From: Streptomyces sp. R21
GTDB taxonomy: Bacteria > Actinomycetota > Actinomycetes > Streptomycetales > Streptomycetaceae
NCBI RefSeq assembly: GCF_041051975.1
Contig: NZ_CP163435.1
Coordinates: forward strand, 1,984,001 to 2,048,000
Reading direction: 5' to 3'
Length of the DNA: 64,000 nt
Position 1 is the first letter of the stretch. Each line of letters starts with the position of its first letter. The position numbers were made by a program, and so were the translations under genes. Positions 26,010 through 35,494 of this stretch are shown piece after piece. The notes beneath the pieces were generated by a model. It made no database searches and was not told the origin of the DNA. It worked only from the letters and a program-made list of their open reading frames with translations.

Positions 26010-27704
26010 ATGCCTGACGACAGCAGCGACAAGAACCAAGCCCTCATCTCCGGTGGGCATCTGGTCGCCAAGGCACTCAAAGCGGAGGGTGTGGAGGTCA
26101 TCTACACCCTGTGCGGCGGCCACATCATCGACATCTACGACGGCTGCGTCGACGAGGGCATCGAGGTCGTCGACGTCCGCCACGAACAGGTCGCCGCCCA
26201 CGCCGCCGACGGTTACGCACGCATCACCGGGAAACCGGGTTGCGCGGTCGTCACGGCGGGTCCCGGTACCACCGACGCGGTGACCGGTGTCGCCAACGCC
26301 TTCCGCGCGGAGTCCCCGATGCTGCTGATCGGCGGCCAGGGGGCGCACACCCAGCACAAGATGGGGTCCCTGCAGGACCTGCCGCACGTCGACATGATGA
26401 CGCCGATCACCAAGTTCGCGGCGACCGTGCCGGACACGGCGCGCGCGGCCGACATGGTGTCGATGGCGTTCCGCGAGTGCTACCACGGTGCGCCCGGCCC
26501 CTCCTTCCTGGAGATCCCACGCGACGTGCTGGACGCCAAGGTGCCGGTCGACAAGGCCCGGATCCCCGCCGCCGGCCAGTACCGCGCCTCGACCCGCTCG
26601 GCGGGTGACCCCGAGGCCATCGAGAAGCTCGCCGACCTCCTCCTGCACGCCGAGAAGCCCGCGGTCCTGCTGGGCAGTCAGGTGTGGACGACCCGGGGCA
26701 CGGCAGCCGCCATCGACCTCGTCCGCACCCTCAACATCCCGGCGTACATGAACGGGGCAGGGCGCGGCACCCTGCCGCCCGGGGACCCGCACCACTTCCA
26801 GCTCTCGCGCCGGTACGCCTTCTCCAACGCCGACGTGATCGTCATCGTCGGCACGCCCTTCGACTTCCGCATGGGCTACGGCAGGCGGCTGTCGCCGGAC
26901 GCGACCGTCGTGCAGATCGACCTCGACTACCGGACCGTCGGCAAGAACCGGGACATCGACCTCGGGATCGTCGGCGACGCGGGGCTGATCCTGAAGTCGG
27001 TGACCGAGGCCGCTTCCGGGCGCCTGAACGGAGGCGCGGCCCGGCGCAAGGAGTGGCTGGACGAGCTGCGCGCCGCCGAGCAGACCGCGATCGAGAAGCG
27101 GCTGCCCAGCCTGAGGTCGGACGCCTCGCCGATCCACCCCTACCGTCTGGTCAGCGAGGTCAACGACTTCCTCACCGAGGACTCGATCTACATCGGCGAC
27201 GGCGGCGACATCGTCACCTTCTCCGGGCAGGTCGTGCAGCCCAAGTCACCCGGGCACTGGATGGACCCGGGCCCCCTCGGCACCCTCGGCGTCGGCATCC
27301 CCTTCGTCCTGGCGGCCAAGCAGGCACGGCCCGACAAGGAGGTCGTCGCCCTCTTCGGAGACGGCGCCTTCTCGCTGACCGGCTGGGACTTCGAGACCCT
27401 CGTCCGCTACGACCTCCCCTTCGTCGGCATCGTCGGCAACAACTCCTCGATGAACCAGATCCGTTACGGCCAGGCCGCGAAGTACGGCCTGGAGCGCGAG
27501 CGGGTCGGCAACACCCTCGGCGACGTCCACTACGACAAGTTCGCCCAGATGCTGGGGGGTTACGGCGAGGAGGTCCGCGACCCCGCCGACATCGCCCCGG
27601 CACTCCGGCGCGCCCGTGAGTCGGGCAAGCCGTCACTGATCAACGTCTGGGTCGACCCGGACGCGTACGCCCCCGGAACCATGAACCAGACGATGTACAA
27701 GTGA
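26010..27704 (+). CDS. Oxalyl-CoA decarboxylase-like thiamine-diphosphate enzyme
   Basis: The 564-aa ThDP enzyme carries the catalytic Glu in [18 protein letters not shown] and the cofactor motif starting [12 protein letters not shown] and ending VGNN. Position before a clear frc gene and two OFA transporters argues for oxalyl-CoA decarboxylation to formyl-CoA. However, the N-terminus ([15 protein letters not shown]) and C-terminus differ considerably from the E. coli and Oxalobacter enzymes as I recall them, and resemble generic acetolactate-synthase-like or 2-hydroxyacyl-CoA lyase proteins. ATG 26010 has GAAGGGACAGG upstream. It is the first gene of a plus-strand operon. Confidence 0.75.
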   Translation: MPDDSSDKNQALISGGHLVAKALKAEGVEVIYTLCGGHIIDIYDGCVDEGIEVVDVRHEQVAAHAADGYARITGKPGCAVVTAGPGTTDAVTGVANAFRAESPMLLIGGQGAHTQHKMGSLQDLPHVDMMTPITKFAATVPDTARAADMVSMAFRECYHGAPGPSFLEIPRDVLDAKVPVDKARIPAAGQYRASTRSAGDPEAIEKLADLLLHAEKPAVLLGSQVWTTRGTAAAIDLVRTLNIPAYMNGAGRGTLPPGDPHHFQLSRRYAFSNADVIVIVGTPFDFRMGYGRRLSPDATVVQIDLDYRTVGKNRDIDLGIVGDAGLILKSVTEAASGRLNGGAARRKEWLDELRAAEQTAIEKRLPSLRSDASPIHPYRLVSEVNDFLTEDSIYIGDGGDIVTFSGQVVQPKSPGHWMDPGPLGTLGVGIPFVLAAKQARPDKEVVALFGDGAFSLTGWDFETLVRYDLPFVGIVGNNSSMNQIRYGQAAKYGLERERVGNTLGDVHYDKFAQMLGGYGEEVRDPADIAPALRRARESGKPSLINVWVDPDAYAPGTMNQTMYK

Positions 27705-27714
27705 GGTGGCCCCG

Positions 27715-28983
27715 ATGACAGCGACGACATCGACGACATCGACGGCAGGAACATCGACCAAGGCTCTCGAAGGCATCCGCGTCCTCGACATGACGCACGT
27801 CCAGTCCGGCCCCTCCGCGACCCAGCTGCTCGCCTGGCTCGGCGCGGACGTCGTCAAGCTGGAGGCGCCGACCGGAGACATCACGCGTGGGCAGCTGCGC
27901 GACCTCCCGGACGTCGACTCCCTCTACTTCACGATGCTCAACTGCAACAAGCGGAGCATCACCCTCAACACCAAGACCGAGCGCGGCAAGGAGATCCTCA
28001 CCGACCTGATCCGGCGCTCCGACGTCATGGTCGAGAACTTCGGGCCGGGCGCGGTCGACCGCATGGGCTTCACCTGGGACCGCATCCAGGAGATCAATCC
28101 GCGGATCGTCTATGCCTCCATCAAGGGGTTCGGGGACGGCCCGTACACCAACTTCAAGGCGTACGAGGTCGTCGCGCAGGCCATGGGCGGGTCGATGTCC
28201 ACCACGGGCTTCGAGGACGGGCCGCCGCTGGCGACGGGGGCCCAGATCGGGGACTCGGGCACGGGCATCCATGCCGTGGCGGGGATTCTCGCGGCGCTGT
28301 ACCAGCGGGAGAACACCGGGCGCGGTCAGCGGGTCAATGTGGCCATGCAGCATGCTGTGCTCAACCTCTGCCGGGTGAAGCTGCGCGATCAGCAGCGGCT
28401 GGCCCATGGCCCGCTCCGTGAATATCCCAACGACGACTTCGGCGACGAGGTTCCCAGGTCCGGGAACGCGTCGGGCGGCGGTCAGCCGGGCTGGGCGGTC
28501 AAGTGCGCGCCCGGCGGCCCCAACGACTACGTGTACGTCATCGTGCAGCCTGTCGGCTGGAAGCCGCTCAGCGAGCTGATCGGGCGGCCCGAGCTGGCGG
28601 AGGACCCCGAGTGGGCGACTCCGGCGGCGCGGCTGCCCCAGCTCAGCAAGATGTTCCAGCTCATCGAGGAGTGGTCCTCCACGCTCCCCAAGTGGGAGGT
28701 GCTGGAGAGGCTCAACGCCCACAACATCCCGTGCGGCCCGATCCTGTCCACCAAGGAGATCATCGAGGACAAGTCGCTGGCCGCCAACGAGATGGTCGTG
28801 AAGGTGCCGCACCCCCAGCGGGGCGAGTTCACCACCGTGGGCAGTCCGCTGAAGCTCTCCGACTCCCCCGTGGACGTGACCAGTTCACCGCTGCTCGGCG
28901 AGCACAACGAAGAGGTCTACATCGGCGAGCTCGGCCTCGGCGACGAGGAACTGCGCCTGCTCAAGTCGAACGGGGTGATCTGA
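27715..28983 (+). CDS. frc: Formyl-CoA:oxalate CoA-transferase
   Basis: Frc is a class III CoA-transferase moving CoA from formyl-CoA (or succinyl/acetyl-CoA) to oxalate. The 422-aa protein matches the E. coli YfdW pattern closely: [52 protein letters not shown], the catalytic Asp in [24 protein letters not shown] and the glycine loop [14 protein letters not shown] 27715 has GAGGTGG eight bases upstream and lies 10 bases after the oxc-like stop; the in-frame GTG at 27706 is rejected. It is the most diagnostic gene of the oxalate cluster. Confidence 0.93.
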   Translation: MTATTSTTSTAGTSTKALEGIRVLDMTHVQSGPSATQLLAWLGADVVKLEAPTGDITRGQLRDLPDVDSLYFTMLNCNKRSITLNTKTERGKEILTDLIRRSDVMVENFGPGAVDRMGFTWDRIQEINPRIVYASIKGFGDGPYTNFKAYEVVAQAMGGSMSTTGFEDGPPLATGAQIGDSGTGIHAVAGILAALYQRENTGRGQRVNVAMQHAVLNLCRVKLRDQQRLAHGPLREYPNDDFGDEVPRSGNASGGGQPGWAVKCAPGGPNDYVYVIVQPVGWKPLSELIGRPELAEDPEWATPAARLPQLSKMFQLIEEWSSTLPKWEVLERLNAHNIPCGPILSTKEIIEDKSLAANEMVVKVPHPQRGEFTTVGSPLKLSDSPVDVTSSPLLGEHNEEVYIGELGLGDEELRLLKSNGVI

Positions 28984-28986
28984 GTG

Positions 28987-31131
28987 ATGGCCGAAGACCG
29001 GGTGCTGAGGGTGCGCACACTCCTCGACTCCGTACGGGCCGAGGGGCGCGCCGCGCTGACCGCGCCCGAGGGCAAGGTGATCGCCGACGCGTACGGGATC
29101 GCCGTGCCCGGTGAGGAGTTGGCCACGGACGTCGACGAGGCGGTGGCGTGCGCGGCGCGCTTCGGCGGTCCCGTCGTGATGAAGATCGTCTCCCCCGACA
29201 TCCTGCACAAGACCGACGCGGGCGGCGTCGTCGTCGGCGTGGCGGGTTCGACGGACGTGCGTGCCGCGTTCTGCCGGATCGTCGAGAACGCGCGGGCGTA
29301 CGACCCGAAGGCGCGCATCGACGGGGTACAGGTGCAGGAACTGCTGCCCCAGGGGCAGGAGGTCATCGTCGGGGCGGTGACGGATCCGACGTTCGGCAAG
29401 GTCGTCGCCTTCGGGCTGGGCGGTGTGCTGGTGGAGGTCCTGAAGGACGTCACCTTCCGCCTCGCCCCGGTGGACGCCGACGAGGCGCTGTCCATGCTGG
29501 ACTCGATCCGCGCCGCGGAGATCCTGCGTGGGGTGCGCGGTGCGCCGGCCGTGGACCGGTGGGCGCTCGCCGAGCAGATCCGCCGGGTCTCCGAACTCGT
29601 CGCGGACTTCCCGGAGATCGCCGAAGTGGACCTCAACCCGGTGATCGCCACGCCGGAGAGCGCGATAGCGGCGGACATCCGCGTGATCCTCGCGGAGGAG
29701 GTGGTCAAGCCCCGCAGGAAGTACTCGCGGGAGGAGATCCTGACCTCGATGCGCCGGCTGATGCAGCCCTCGTCCGTGGCCGTGATCGGCGCGTCCAACG
29801 AGCAGGGCAAGATCGGCAATTCGGTGATGCGCAACCTCATCGACGGCGGCTTCGCCGGGGAGATCCATCCGGTGAACCCCAGGGCCGATGACATTCTGGG
29901 CCGCAAGGCGTACAAGAGTGTCACGGACGTTCCCGGTGAGGTGGATGTGGCGGTCTTCGCGATTCCCGCCAAGTTCGTGGCCTCGGCCCTGGAGGAGGTG
30001 GGACGCAAGGGGATCCCCAACGCCGTACTGATCCCCTCCGGGTTCGCGGAGACCGGCGAACACGCGCTCCAGGACGAGATCGTGGCCATCGCCGAACGGC
30101 ACGGCGTCCGGCTGCTCGGGCCGAACATCTACGGCTACTACTCGACGTGGCAGGACCTGTGCGCCACGTTCTGCACGCCGTACGACGTCAAGGGCGGTGT
30201 CGCGCTGACCTCGCAGTCCGGTGGCATCGGGATGGCCATCCTGGGTTTCGCACGCACTACGAAGACGGGTGTTTCGGCGATCGTCGGGCTCGGCAACAAG
30301 TCGGACCTGGACGAGGACGACCTGCTCACCTGGTTCGGCGAGGACCCGCACACCGAGTGCATAGCGATGCACCTGGAGGACCTCAAGGACGGCCGCGCCT
30401 TCGTGGAGGCCGCCCGGGCGACGGTCCCCAGGAAGCCGGTCGTGGTCCTCAAGGCGGGGCGTACGGCGGCGGGTGCCAGGGCCGCCGGCTCCCACACGGG
30501 CGCACTCGCGGGCGACGACGCCGTGTACGACGACATCCTCAAGCAGGCGGGTGTCATCAGGGCGCCGGGACTGAACGACATGCTGGAGTACGCGCGCGCG
30601 TTGCCGGTCCTTCCGGCTCCCCGGGGCGACAACGTCGTGATCATCACCGGCGCGGGCGGCAGTGGCGTTCTCCTGTCGGACGCGGTGACCGACAACGGGC
30701 TGTCCCTGATGGAGATCCCGCCGGACCTGGACGCGTCCTTCAGGGAGTTCATCCCGCCCTTCGGGGCCGCGGGCAACCCGGTCGACATCACGGGCGGCGA
30801 GCCCCCGTCGACGTACGAGGCGACGATCCGTCTCGGCCTCACGGACCCGCGCATCCACGCACTCGTCCTCGGCTACTGGCACACCATCGTGACTCCTCCC
30901 ATGGTCTTCGCCGAGCTCACCGCGCGCGTGGTGGCCGAGTTCCGGGAGCGCGGCATCGAGAAGCCGGTGGTGGCATCCCTCGCGGGCGACGTCGAGGTCG
31001 AGGAGGCGTGCCAGTACCTCTTCGAGCACGGGGTCGTGGCGTACCCGTACACGACCGAGAAGCCGGTGGCCGTGCTGGGTGCGAAGTACCGCTGGGCGCG
31101 GGCGGCGGGCCTGTTGGGGGGCGGTTCATGA
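28987..31131 (+). CDS. ADP-forming acyl-CoA synthetase, fused beta-alpha type
   Basis: The 714-aa protein joins an N-terminal ATP-grasp half (PVVMKIVSPDILHKTDAGG, EVDLNPV) to CoA-binding and ligase domains (VAVIGASNEQGKIGNSVMRN). The phosphohistidine lies in AGSHTGALAGDDAV. Acetate-CoA ligases of this superfamily more often have the alpha half first; here the order is beta then alpha. It begins next to the frc stop (a GTG at 28984 is equally possible). It may charge oxalate, formate or acetate with CoA for this pathway; that is inference from position. Confidence 0.85.
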   Translation: MAEDRVLRVRTLLDSVRAEGRAALTAPEGKVIADAYGIAVPGEELATDVDEAVACAARFGGPVVMKIVSPDILHKTDAGGVVVGVAGSTDVRAAFCRIVENARAYDPKARIDGVQVQELLPQGQEVIVGAVTDPTFGKVVAFGLGGVLVEVLKDVTFRLAPVDADEALSMLDSIRAAEILRGVRGAPAVDRWALAEQIRRVSELVADFPEIAEVDLNPVIATPESAIAADIRVILAEEVVKPRRKYSREEILTSMRRLMQPSSVAVIGASNEQGKIGNSVMRNLIDGGFAGEIHPVNPRADDILGRKAYKSVTDVPGEVDVAVFAIPAKFVASALEEVGRKGIPNAVLIPSGFAETGEHALQDEIVAIAERHGVRLLGPNIYGYYSTWQDLCATFCTPYDVKGGVALTSQSGGIGMAILGFARTTKTGVSAIVGLGNKSDLDEDDLLTWFGEDPHTECIAMHLEDLKDGRAFVEAARATVPRKPVVVLKAGRTAAGARAAGSHTGALAGDDAVYDDILKQAGVIRAPGLNDMLEYARALPVLPAPRGDNVVIITGAGGSGVLLSDAVTDNGLSLMEIPPDLDASFREFIPPFGAAGNPVDITGGEPPSTYEATIRLGLTDPRIHALVLGYWHTIVTPPMVFAELTARVVAEFRERGIEKPVVASLAGDVEVEEACQYLFEHGVVAYPYTTEKPVAVLGAKYRWARAAGLLGGGS

Positions 31132-31143
31132 GGTGAGTGGGGC

Positions 31144-31174
31144 GGGGCGGCCGACGGTGCGCGTCGGCCGCCCC
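31144..31174 (+). terminator. GC-rich hairpin between the ligase and OFA transporter genes
   Basis: GGGGCGGCCGAC and its exact complement GTCGGCCGCCCC form a 12-bp stem with a 7-base loop, 12 bases after the ligase stop. It may be a partial terminator that sets transporter expression separately from the enzymes. No U tract follows. Confidence 0.6.
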
Positions 31175-31251
31175 GGGACCCGTGCGCACACGAAAGGCAT
31201 TTGGACAGGGGGCGCTGGCCAGATCTTTCGACGCAAGGGGTGCTACGCGAC

Positions 31252-32640
31252 ATGACAACCACCGACCTACCGACATCCGTCCCCTACAGGGAGGTGACGG
31301 ATCGCAACGGCCGCCTGTACCGCATCGGTGAGACCGACCGGGACATCATGGGGCGACCACGCTGGACCATGGTGCTCTTCCCATGGCTGGGCATGCTGGG
31401 CATCAGCTCCTCGGAGTACGCGTTCACGTCGGCCGAGGACACCCTGCACGACGCCCATCTCTGGGGCAGTGGGCACATCTTCTGGCTGATGGGTGTCTGG
31501 GTCTTCTTCCAGGCGGCCGTCGCCTTCCCCGCCGGGCGACTGCGCGAGAGCGGACGGCTGCCCGCGCGGTACGCCATGTTCCTCGGCGCGCTCGGCACGG
31601 TCATCGGCTATCTCTCACTCGCTTACGCGCCGCACGTGACCGTCGCGTACATCGGGTTCGGCATGTTCAGCGGCATCGGCGCCGGCCTCGTCTACGCGAC
31701 CTGCGTGAACATGGTCGGCAAGTGGTATCCGGAGCGCAAGGGCGGCAAGACCGGCATGGTCAACGGCGGTTTCGCCTACGGCTCGGTGCCCTTCGTCTTC
31801 CTGTTCACCTCGTACATGGATCTGAGCAACTACCAGGGTGTCCTGGTGATGGTCGGCGTGATCTGCTGCACGGTCGTAGCCGCAGCGGGCTGGTTCTTCA
31901 AGGACCCGCCCAAGGGCTGGTGGCCCCCGCACGTCAACCCGTTGAAGGTGTCCGACGACCCGAAGATCCGGCGGGCGCTGGAGAAGAACCCGCCCGCCGT
32001 GAAGCAGTACACCCCCAAGGAGGCCGCCCGTACGCCCGTTCTGTGGATGATGTGGTTCTGTCTGCTGTGCACGGCCGGGATCAACATCTTCGGCATCGCC
32101 TTCCAGGTGCCGTTCGGCAAGGACATGGGATTCGCCGGCGGGATCGTGGCCACGGCGATGTCCCTGAAGGCCATCGTCAACGGCACCGGGCGCGGCGTGA
32201 TCGGCTGGATCTCCGACCGCTCCGGCCGCCGCAACACGCTGATCATCGTGTGTCTGGTGCTGGGCTCCGCGCAGTTCGGCGTGCTGGTCTCCGGCCAGAT
32301 GGGCAGCATGCCGTTCTTCCTGTTCTGCTCCATGGTCTCCGGCTTCGGCGGCGGCGCGATCTTCCCGCTGTTCGCCGCGATGACCGCCGACTACTTCGGT
32401 GAGAACAACAACGCCTCCAACTACGGCATGGTCTACAGCTCGAAGCTGATCTCGGGCCTGGTGGGCTCCGGCATGGGCGCGGTCGTCGTCGGCGCGTGGG
32501 ACTACCACGGCGCCTTCGTGCTCGCGGGCTCCGTGGGCCTCGCCTCCGCCGTGCTGGCGCTGTTCCTGAAGGCACCGGGCCGCCCGAAGGCCCGGAGCAT
32601 CGTCCCCAACCCGCAACCGCTCGGCGAGGAGATGGCGTGA
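31252..32640 (+). CDS. OFA-family MFS transporter 1 (oxalate/formate-type)
   Basis: The 462-aa protein has about 12 membrane segments and the OFA pattern, with IGFGMFSGIGAGLVYATCVNMVGKWYPERKG in the first half (TM4-5 region) and IGWISDRSGRRNTL between halves. The N-terminal tail YREVTDRNGRLYRIGETDRDI is soluble and nearly repeated in the next gene, showing tandem duplication. OFA proteins exchange oxalate and formate or take up monocarboxylates. Position after oxc/frc/ligase supports oxalate. ATG 31252 has AAGGGG about 10 bases upstream. Confidence 0.88.
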   Translation: MTTTDLPTSVPYREVTDRNGRLYRIGETDRDIMGRPRWTMVLFPWLGMLGISSSEYAFTSAEDTLHDAHLWGSGHIFWLMGVWVFFQAAVAFPAGRLRESGRLPARYAMFLGALGTVIGYLSLAYAPHVTVAYIGFGMFSGIGAGLVYATCVNMVGKWYPERKGGKTGMVNGGFAYGSVPFVFLFTSYMDLSNYQGVLVMVGVICCTVVAAAGWFFKDPPKGWWPPHVNPLKVSDDPKIRRALEKNPPAVKQYTPKEAARTPVLWMMWFCLLCTAGINIFGIAFQVPFGKDMGFAGGIVATAMSLKAIVNGTGRGVIGWISDRSGRRNTLIIVCLVLGSAQFGVLVSGQMGSMPFFLFCSMVSGFGGGAIFPLFAAMTADYFGENNNASNYGMVYSSKLISGLVGSGMGAVVVGAWDYHGAFVLAGSVGLASAVLALFLKAPGRPKARSIVPNPQPLGEEMA

Positions 32641-32641
32641 C

Positions 32642-34057
32642 ATGACGGCTGACCCCATCGCCGCGAAGGACGCGTCGGACGGCACCGACGCCTCACTCCG
32701 CTCGCAGTCCACCTACCGCGAAGTGACCGACTCCCGAGGACGCGTCTACCGGATCGGCGAGACCGACCGGGACATCCTGGGCCACTCACGCAAGTTCATG
32801 GTCTATCTGCCGTGGCTCGCCATGATGGCCATCAGCGTCTTCGAATACGCGTATGGCTCCGCCGAGGACACCCTGTCCCACGCGCACGGCTGGACGCAGA
32901 GCAACACCTTCTGGATCCTGAGCGTCTGGGTCTTCTTCCAGGCCGGCATCGCCTTCCCGGCGGGCTGGCTGCGGGAGAAGGGCATCCTGACCGCCCGCAG
33001 GGCGATGTACGTCGGTTCGGTCATGTGCCTCATCGGCTTCCTCGCCCTGTCGCACCTGAGCAACGTACTGCTGGCCATTCTGGGCTTCGGCGTCATCGGC
33101 GGCCTCGGCTCGGGCCTGGTCTACGCGACCTGCATCAACATGGTCGGCAAGTGGTTCCCCGAGCGCCGGGGCGCCCGGACGGGTTTCGTCAACGGCGGCT
33201 TCGCGTACGGCTCCCTGCCCTTCATCTTCATCTTCAACTACGCGTTCGACACCGCCAACTACCACCGGGTCCTCGACCTCATCGGCTGCTATGTACTGGT
33301 CGTCGTGCTGTCCTGCGCGTTCTTCTTCAAGGACCCGCCGAAGAACTGGTGGCCGGCGGACGTCGACCCGCTCACCTTCGCCGGGAACAGCAAGAACGCG
33401 GCGAGCCTGGCCAAGAACCCTCCCGCGGTGAAGCAGTACACCCCGAAGGAGGCCATCAGGACCGGCGTGCTCCCGCTGATGTGGATCACGCTGGTGATGA
33501 CCGCGGGCGTGTCCATCTTCGGGATCTCCTTCCAGGTCGACTTCGCCAAGGAGGTCGGCTTCGGACCGCTGGTCGCCGCGTCGTCGATGGGCATCATGGC
33601 CGTCATCAACGGCGTCGGCCGCGCGGTGGTCGGCTGGCTGTCCGACACCTGGGGCCGCAAGCCGACCCTGGTGTTCGTCATCGTCGTCCTGGGGCTCGCC
33701 CAGTTCGGTGTGATCTGGGCCGGCGACATCCGCAGCGAATGGCTCTTCCTGTTCTTCGCCTTCCTCTCCGGATTCGGCGGCGGGGCCTTCTACCCGATGT
33801 TCGCGGCCCTGACGCCGGACTACTTCGGCGAGAACTACAACGCCACCAACTACGGCCTGGTGTACAGCGGCAAGCTGATCAGCGGCCTGTTCGGGGGCGG
33901 GCTGGGATCGATGGTGGTCGCGGCCTGGGGCTACAACGGGGCGTACGCGCTGGCCGGTGGCGTCTCGATGGTGGCGGCGGCCATCGCGCTGCTGCTGAGG
34001 CAGCCGGGGCGGACCCGGGAATCCACCCCGGCTCCGCAGCCGCAGCCAGCGGGCTGA
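32642..34057 (+). CDS. OFA-family MFS transporter 2 (oxalate/formate-type)
   Basis: The 471-aa paralogue begins one base after the upstream stop codon and keeps the same tail (YREVTDSRGRVYRIGETDRDI), the TM4-5 block (GLVYATCINMVGKWFPERRG), the KNPPAVKQYTPKEA loop and VGWLSDTWGRKPTL. Two tandem OFA genes may provide uptake and counter-flow, or act as a heteromeric or redundant pair. A ribosome site (GAGGAG) lies inside the end of the first gene. The operon ends at the perfect palindrome downstream. Confidence 0.88.
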   Translation: MTADPIAAKDASDGTDASLRSQSTYREVTDSRGRVYRIGETDRDILGHSRKFMVYLPWLAMMAISVFEYAYGSAEDTLSHAHGWTQSNTFWILSVWVFFQAGIAFPAGWLREKGILTARRAMYVGSVMCLIGFLALSHLSNVLLAILGFGVIGGLGSGLVYATCINMVGKWFPERRGARTGFVNGGFAYGSLPFIFIFNYAFDTANYHRVLDLIGCYVLVVVLSCAFFFKDPPKNWWPADVDPLTFAGNSKNAASLAKNPPAVKQYTPKEAIRTGVLPLMWITLVMTAGVSIFGISFQVDFAKEVGFGPLVAASSMGIMAVINGVGRAVVGWLSDTWGRKPTLVFVIVVLGLAQFGVIWAGDIRSEWLFLFFAFLSGFGGGAFYPMFAALTPDYFGENYNATNYGLVYSGKLISGLFGGGLGSMVVAAWGYNGAYALAGGVSMVAAAIALLLRQPGRTRESTPAPQPQPAG

Positions 34058-34067
34058 ACGCGGCAAT

Positions 34068-34119
34068 GGATCGGGCGGGCTTTCCTGCGATGCGCATCGC
34101 AGGAAAGCCCGCCCGATCC
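34068..34119. terminator. Perfect 52-bp palindrome, bidirectional terminator
   Basis: The two 26-base halves, beginning GGATCGGGCGGGCTTTCC and its mirror, are exactly complementary with no loop. It lies between the stop codons of convergent genes. A 24- or 25-bp RNA stem would form in both directions. Confidence 0.85.
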
Positions 34120-34184
34120 GTTGCCTGTTGCCTGTTGCCTGCTGGCTGCTGCCTCCTGGCTGCCGCCTGCTGCTAGTTGCTAGT
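34120..34184. repeat. GTTGCCT/GCTGGCTGCT low-complexity repeats
   Basis: Three GTTGCCT units, then degenerate GCTGGCTGC(T/C)GCCTCC units and two GTTGCTAGT-like units, run from the palindrome into the stop codon of the TIM-barrel gene. The last units copy the AGC-AAC-TAG end of that gene. Confidence 0.6.
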
Positions 34185-35354
34185 GCGCTTCTTGCGGAGG
34201 GCCGCGAGGTTGTCGTAGCCGATCTTCGCGTGCTTCAGCGACTGCCCGGGGTCGGTGGCGCTGGGTGCGTTGTCCTGCTCGACCATCGGGTTGTGGTAGT
34301 TCCGCGCGCCGACGCGCGTGAAGAACGTGGTGTAGTCGATGACGCCGGTGCCGAACGGCACCATGTCGTACCCCATGCCGTTGGTCGTGTTGACGGTGCC
34401 GTCCTTGGCGTGGAACAGCGGATAGCGCTTGTTGTGGCAGGCGACGAGCCCGGCGGGGTCGAAGAGCTTCTCCTGGGTGGAGCCGTCGTGAGCGGTGTAG
34501 GTGTGGAACTTGTACTGGGCGACGTGCGCCCAGAAGATGTCCATCTCCAGCCAGACGACCTTGGGATCGGTGATCTTGAGGAAGTACTCCAGCTTGCGGA
34601 TACCCGAGCTGCGGGTCGGGCGGCCCTGGTCGTCCAACGGCCCCCCGTCGAGCAGGAACGCGTACGCCGCGTCGTGGTTGTGGGTGTAGAGCTTAATGCC
34701 CTCGCGGCGGGCGATCTCACCGAGGGCGTTCCACTTGTCGGCAGCCACGTCCCAGTCGGCCCGGTAGGCACTGCCCGTGGGGTCGCCACCCGTGCCCATG
34801 TGGTCCATGCCGAGGATGTTGGCGATCTCCAGGTGCTTCTTGAAGGTGTCCAGGTCGGGGGCCGTGAAGGGCCAGGACGGCGGTATGAAGCCGTGGTTGC
34901 CCTGGGCCCGCAGTCCGTACGCGTCGAGCCAGGAGCGCAGCATCTTGGCGCCCTCGACGGACTCCAGGTTCGCACCGCCCGGGGCGTTGGCGTGCTGGCC
35001 GTATCCGGCGAACTCCACCTGGCGGTAGCCGAACCGCGAGAGCTGCTGGAAGACCTCGCGGAACCCGGAGGGCAGATCGGTGCCGAGCGGGTCGCGGCCC
35101 ACGGCGTCGCGGACGGTGTAGAGGATGATGCCGCGCCGGTCGGCGGGAACGAGGACACTTCCGCCCTGGTCGCCGCCTCTGCTGTTGTCCTGGGCCAAGG
35201 CGGGTGAGGCGCCGAGGATGGGCGCGGCGATGGCCGCCGTCGCGGCGGCGGTGCAGGTGCTGAGGAAGCTGCGGCGGCTGAGGCCGAGGGTGCGGCGCAG
35301 GGCCTCGCCGCTTGGGGATGCGGTGGTTGCGGATTCGTCGTTGAACGCGGTCAC
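34173..35354 (-). CDS. Tat-exported TIM-barrel sugar isomerase/epimerase-like protein
   Basis: The 393-aa product carries a twin-arginine signal (LSRRSFLSTCTAAATAAIAA) ending near ALAQ, then an AP-endonuclease-2/xylose-isomerase-like barrel with metal-ligand-like stretches IKLYTHNHD, VWLEMDIFW and LFHAKDG. Export through Tat fits a protein that folds around metal before secretion. GTG 35354 has AAAGAGAG seven bases upstream; GTG 35360 is an alternative. It resembles the TIM-barrel proteins of secreted sugar-oxidation loci such as the one at 42.9-54 kb. The substrate is unknown. Confidence 0.85.
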   Translation of the reverse strand: MTAFNDESATTASPSGEALRRTLGLSRRSFLSTCTAAATAAIAAPILGASPALAQDNSRGGDQGGSVLVPADRRGIILYTVRDAVGRDPLGTDLPSGFREVFQQLSRFGYRQVEFAGYGQHANAPGGANLESVEGAKMLRSWLDAYGLRAQGNHGFIPPSWPFTAPDLDTFKKHLEIANILGMDHMGTGGDPTGSAYRADWDVAADKWNALGEIARREGIKLYTHNHDAAYAFLLDGGPLDDQGRPTRSSGIRKLEYFLKITDPKVVWLEMDIFWAHVAQYKFHTYTAHDGSTQEKLFDPAGLVACHNKRYPLFHAKDGTVNTTNGMGYDMVPFGTGVIDYTTFFTRVGARNYHNPMVEQDNAPSATDPGQSLKHAKIGYDNLAALRKKRTSN

Positions 35355-35494
35355 GGTCACTCTCTTTTCGGGTCGTGTTTCGGCTCTCACACGTGCCGGG
35401 CGGTCCGGTCTGCTGCTTTTCCACAGGCCGGACGCGTTGTCAGTGGCGCGTGTTTCACTTTCCGTAATCGCTCGTCACGCCTTGTCGGTGCTCG

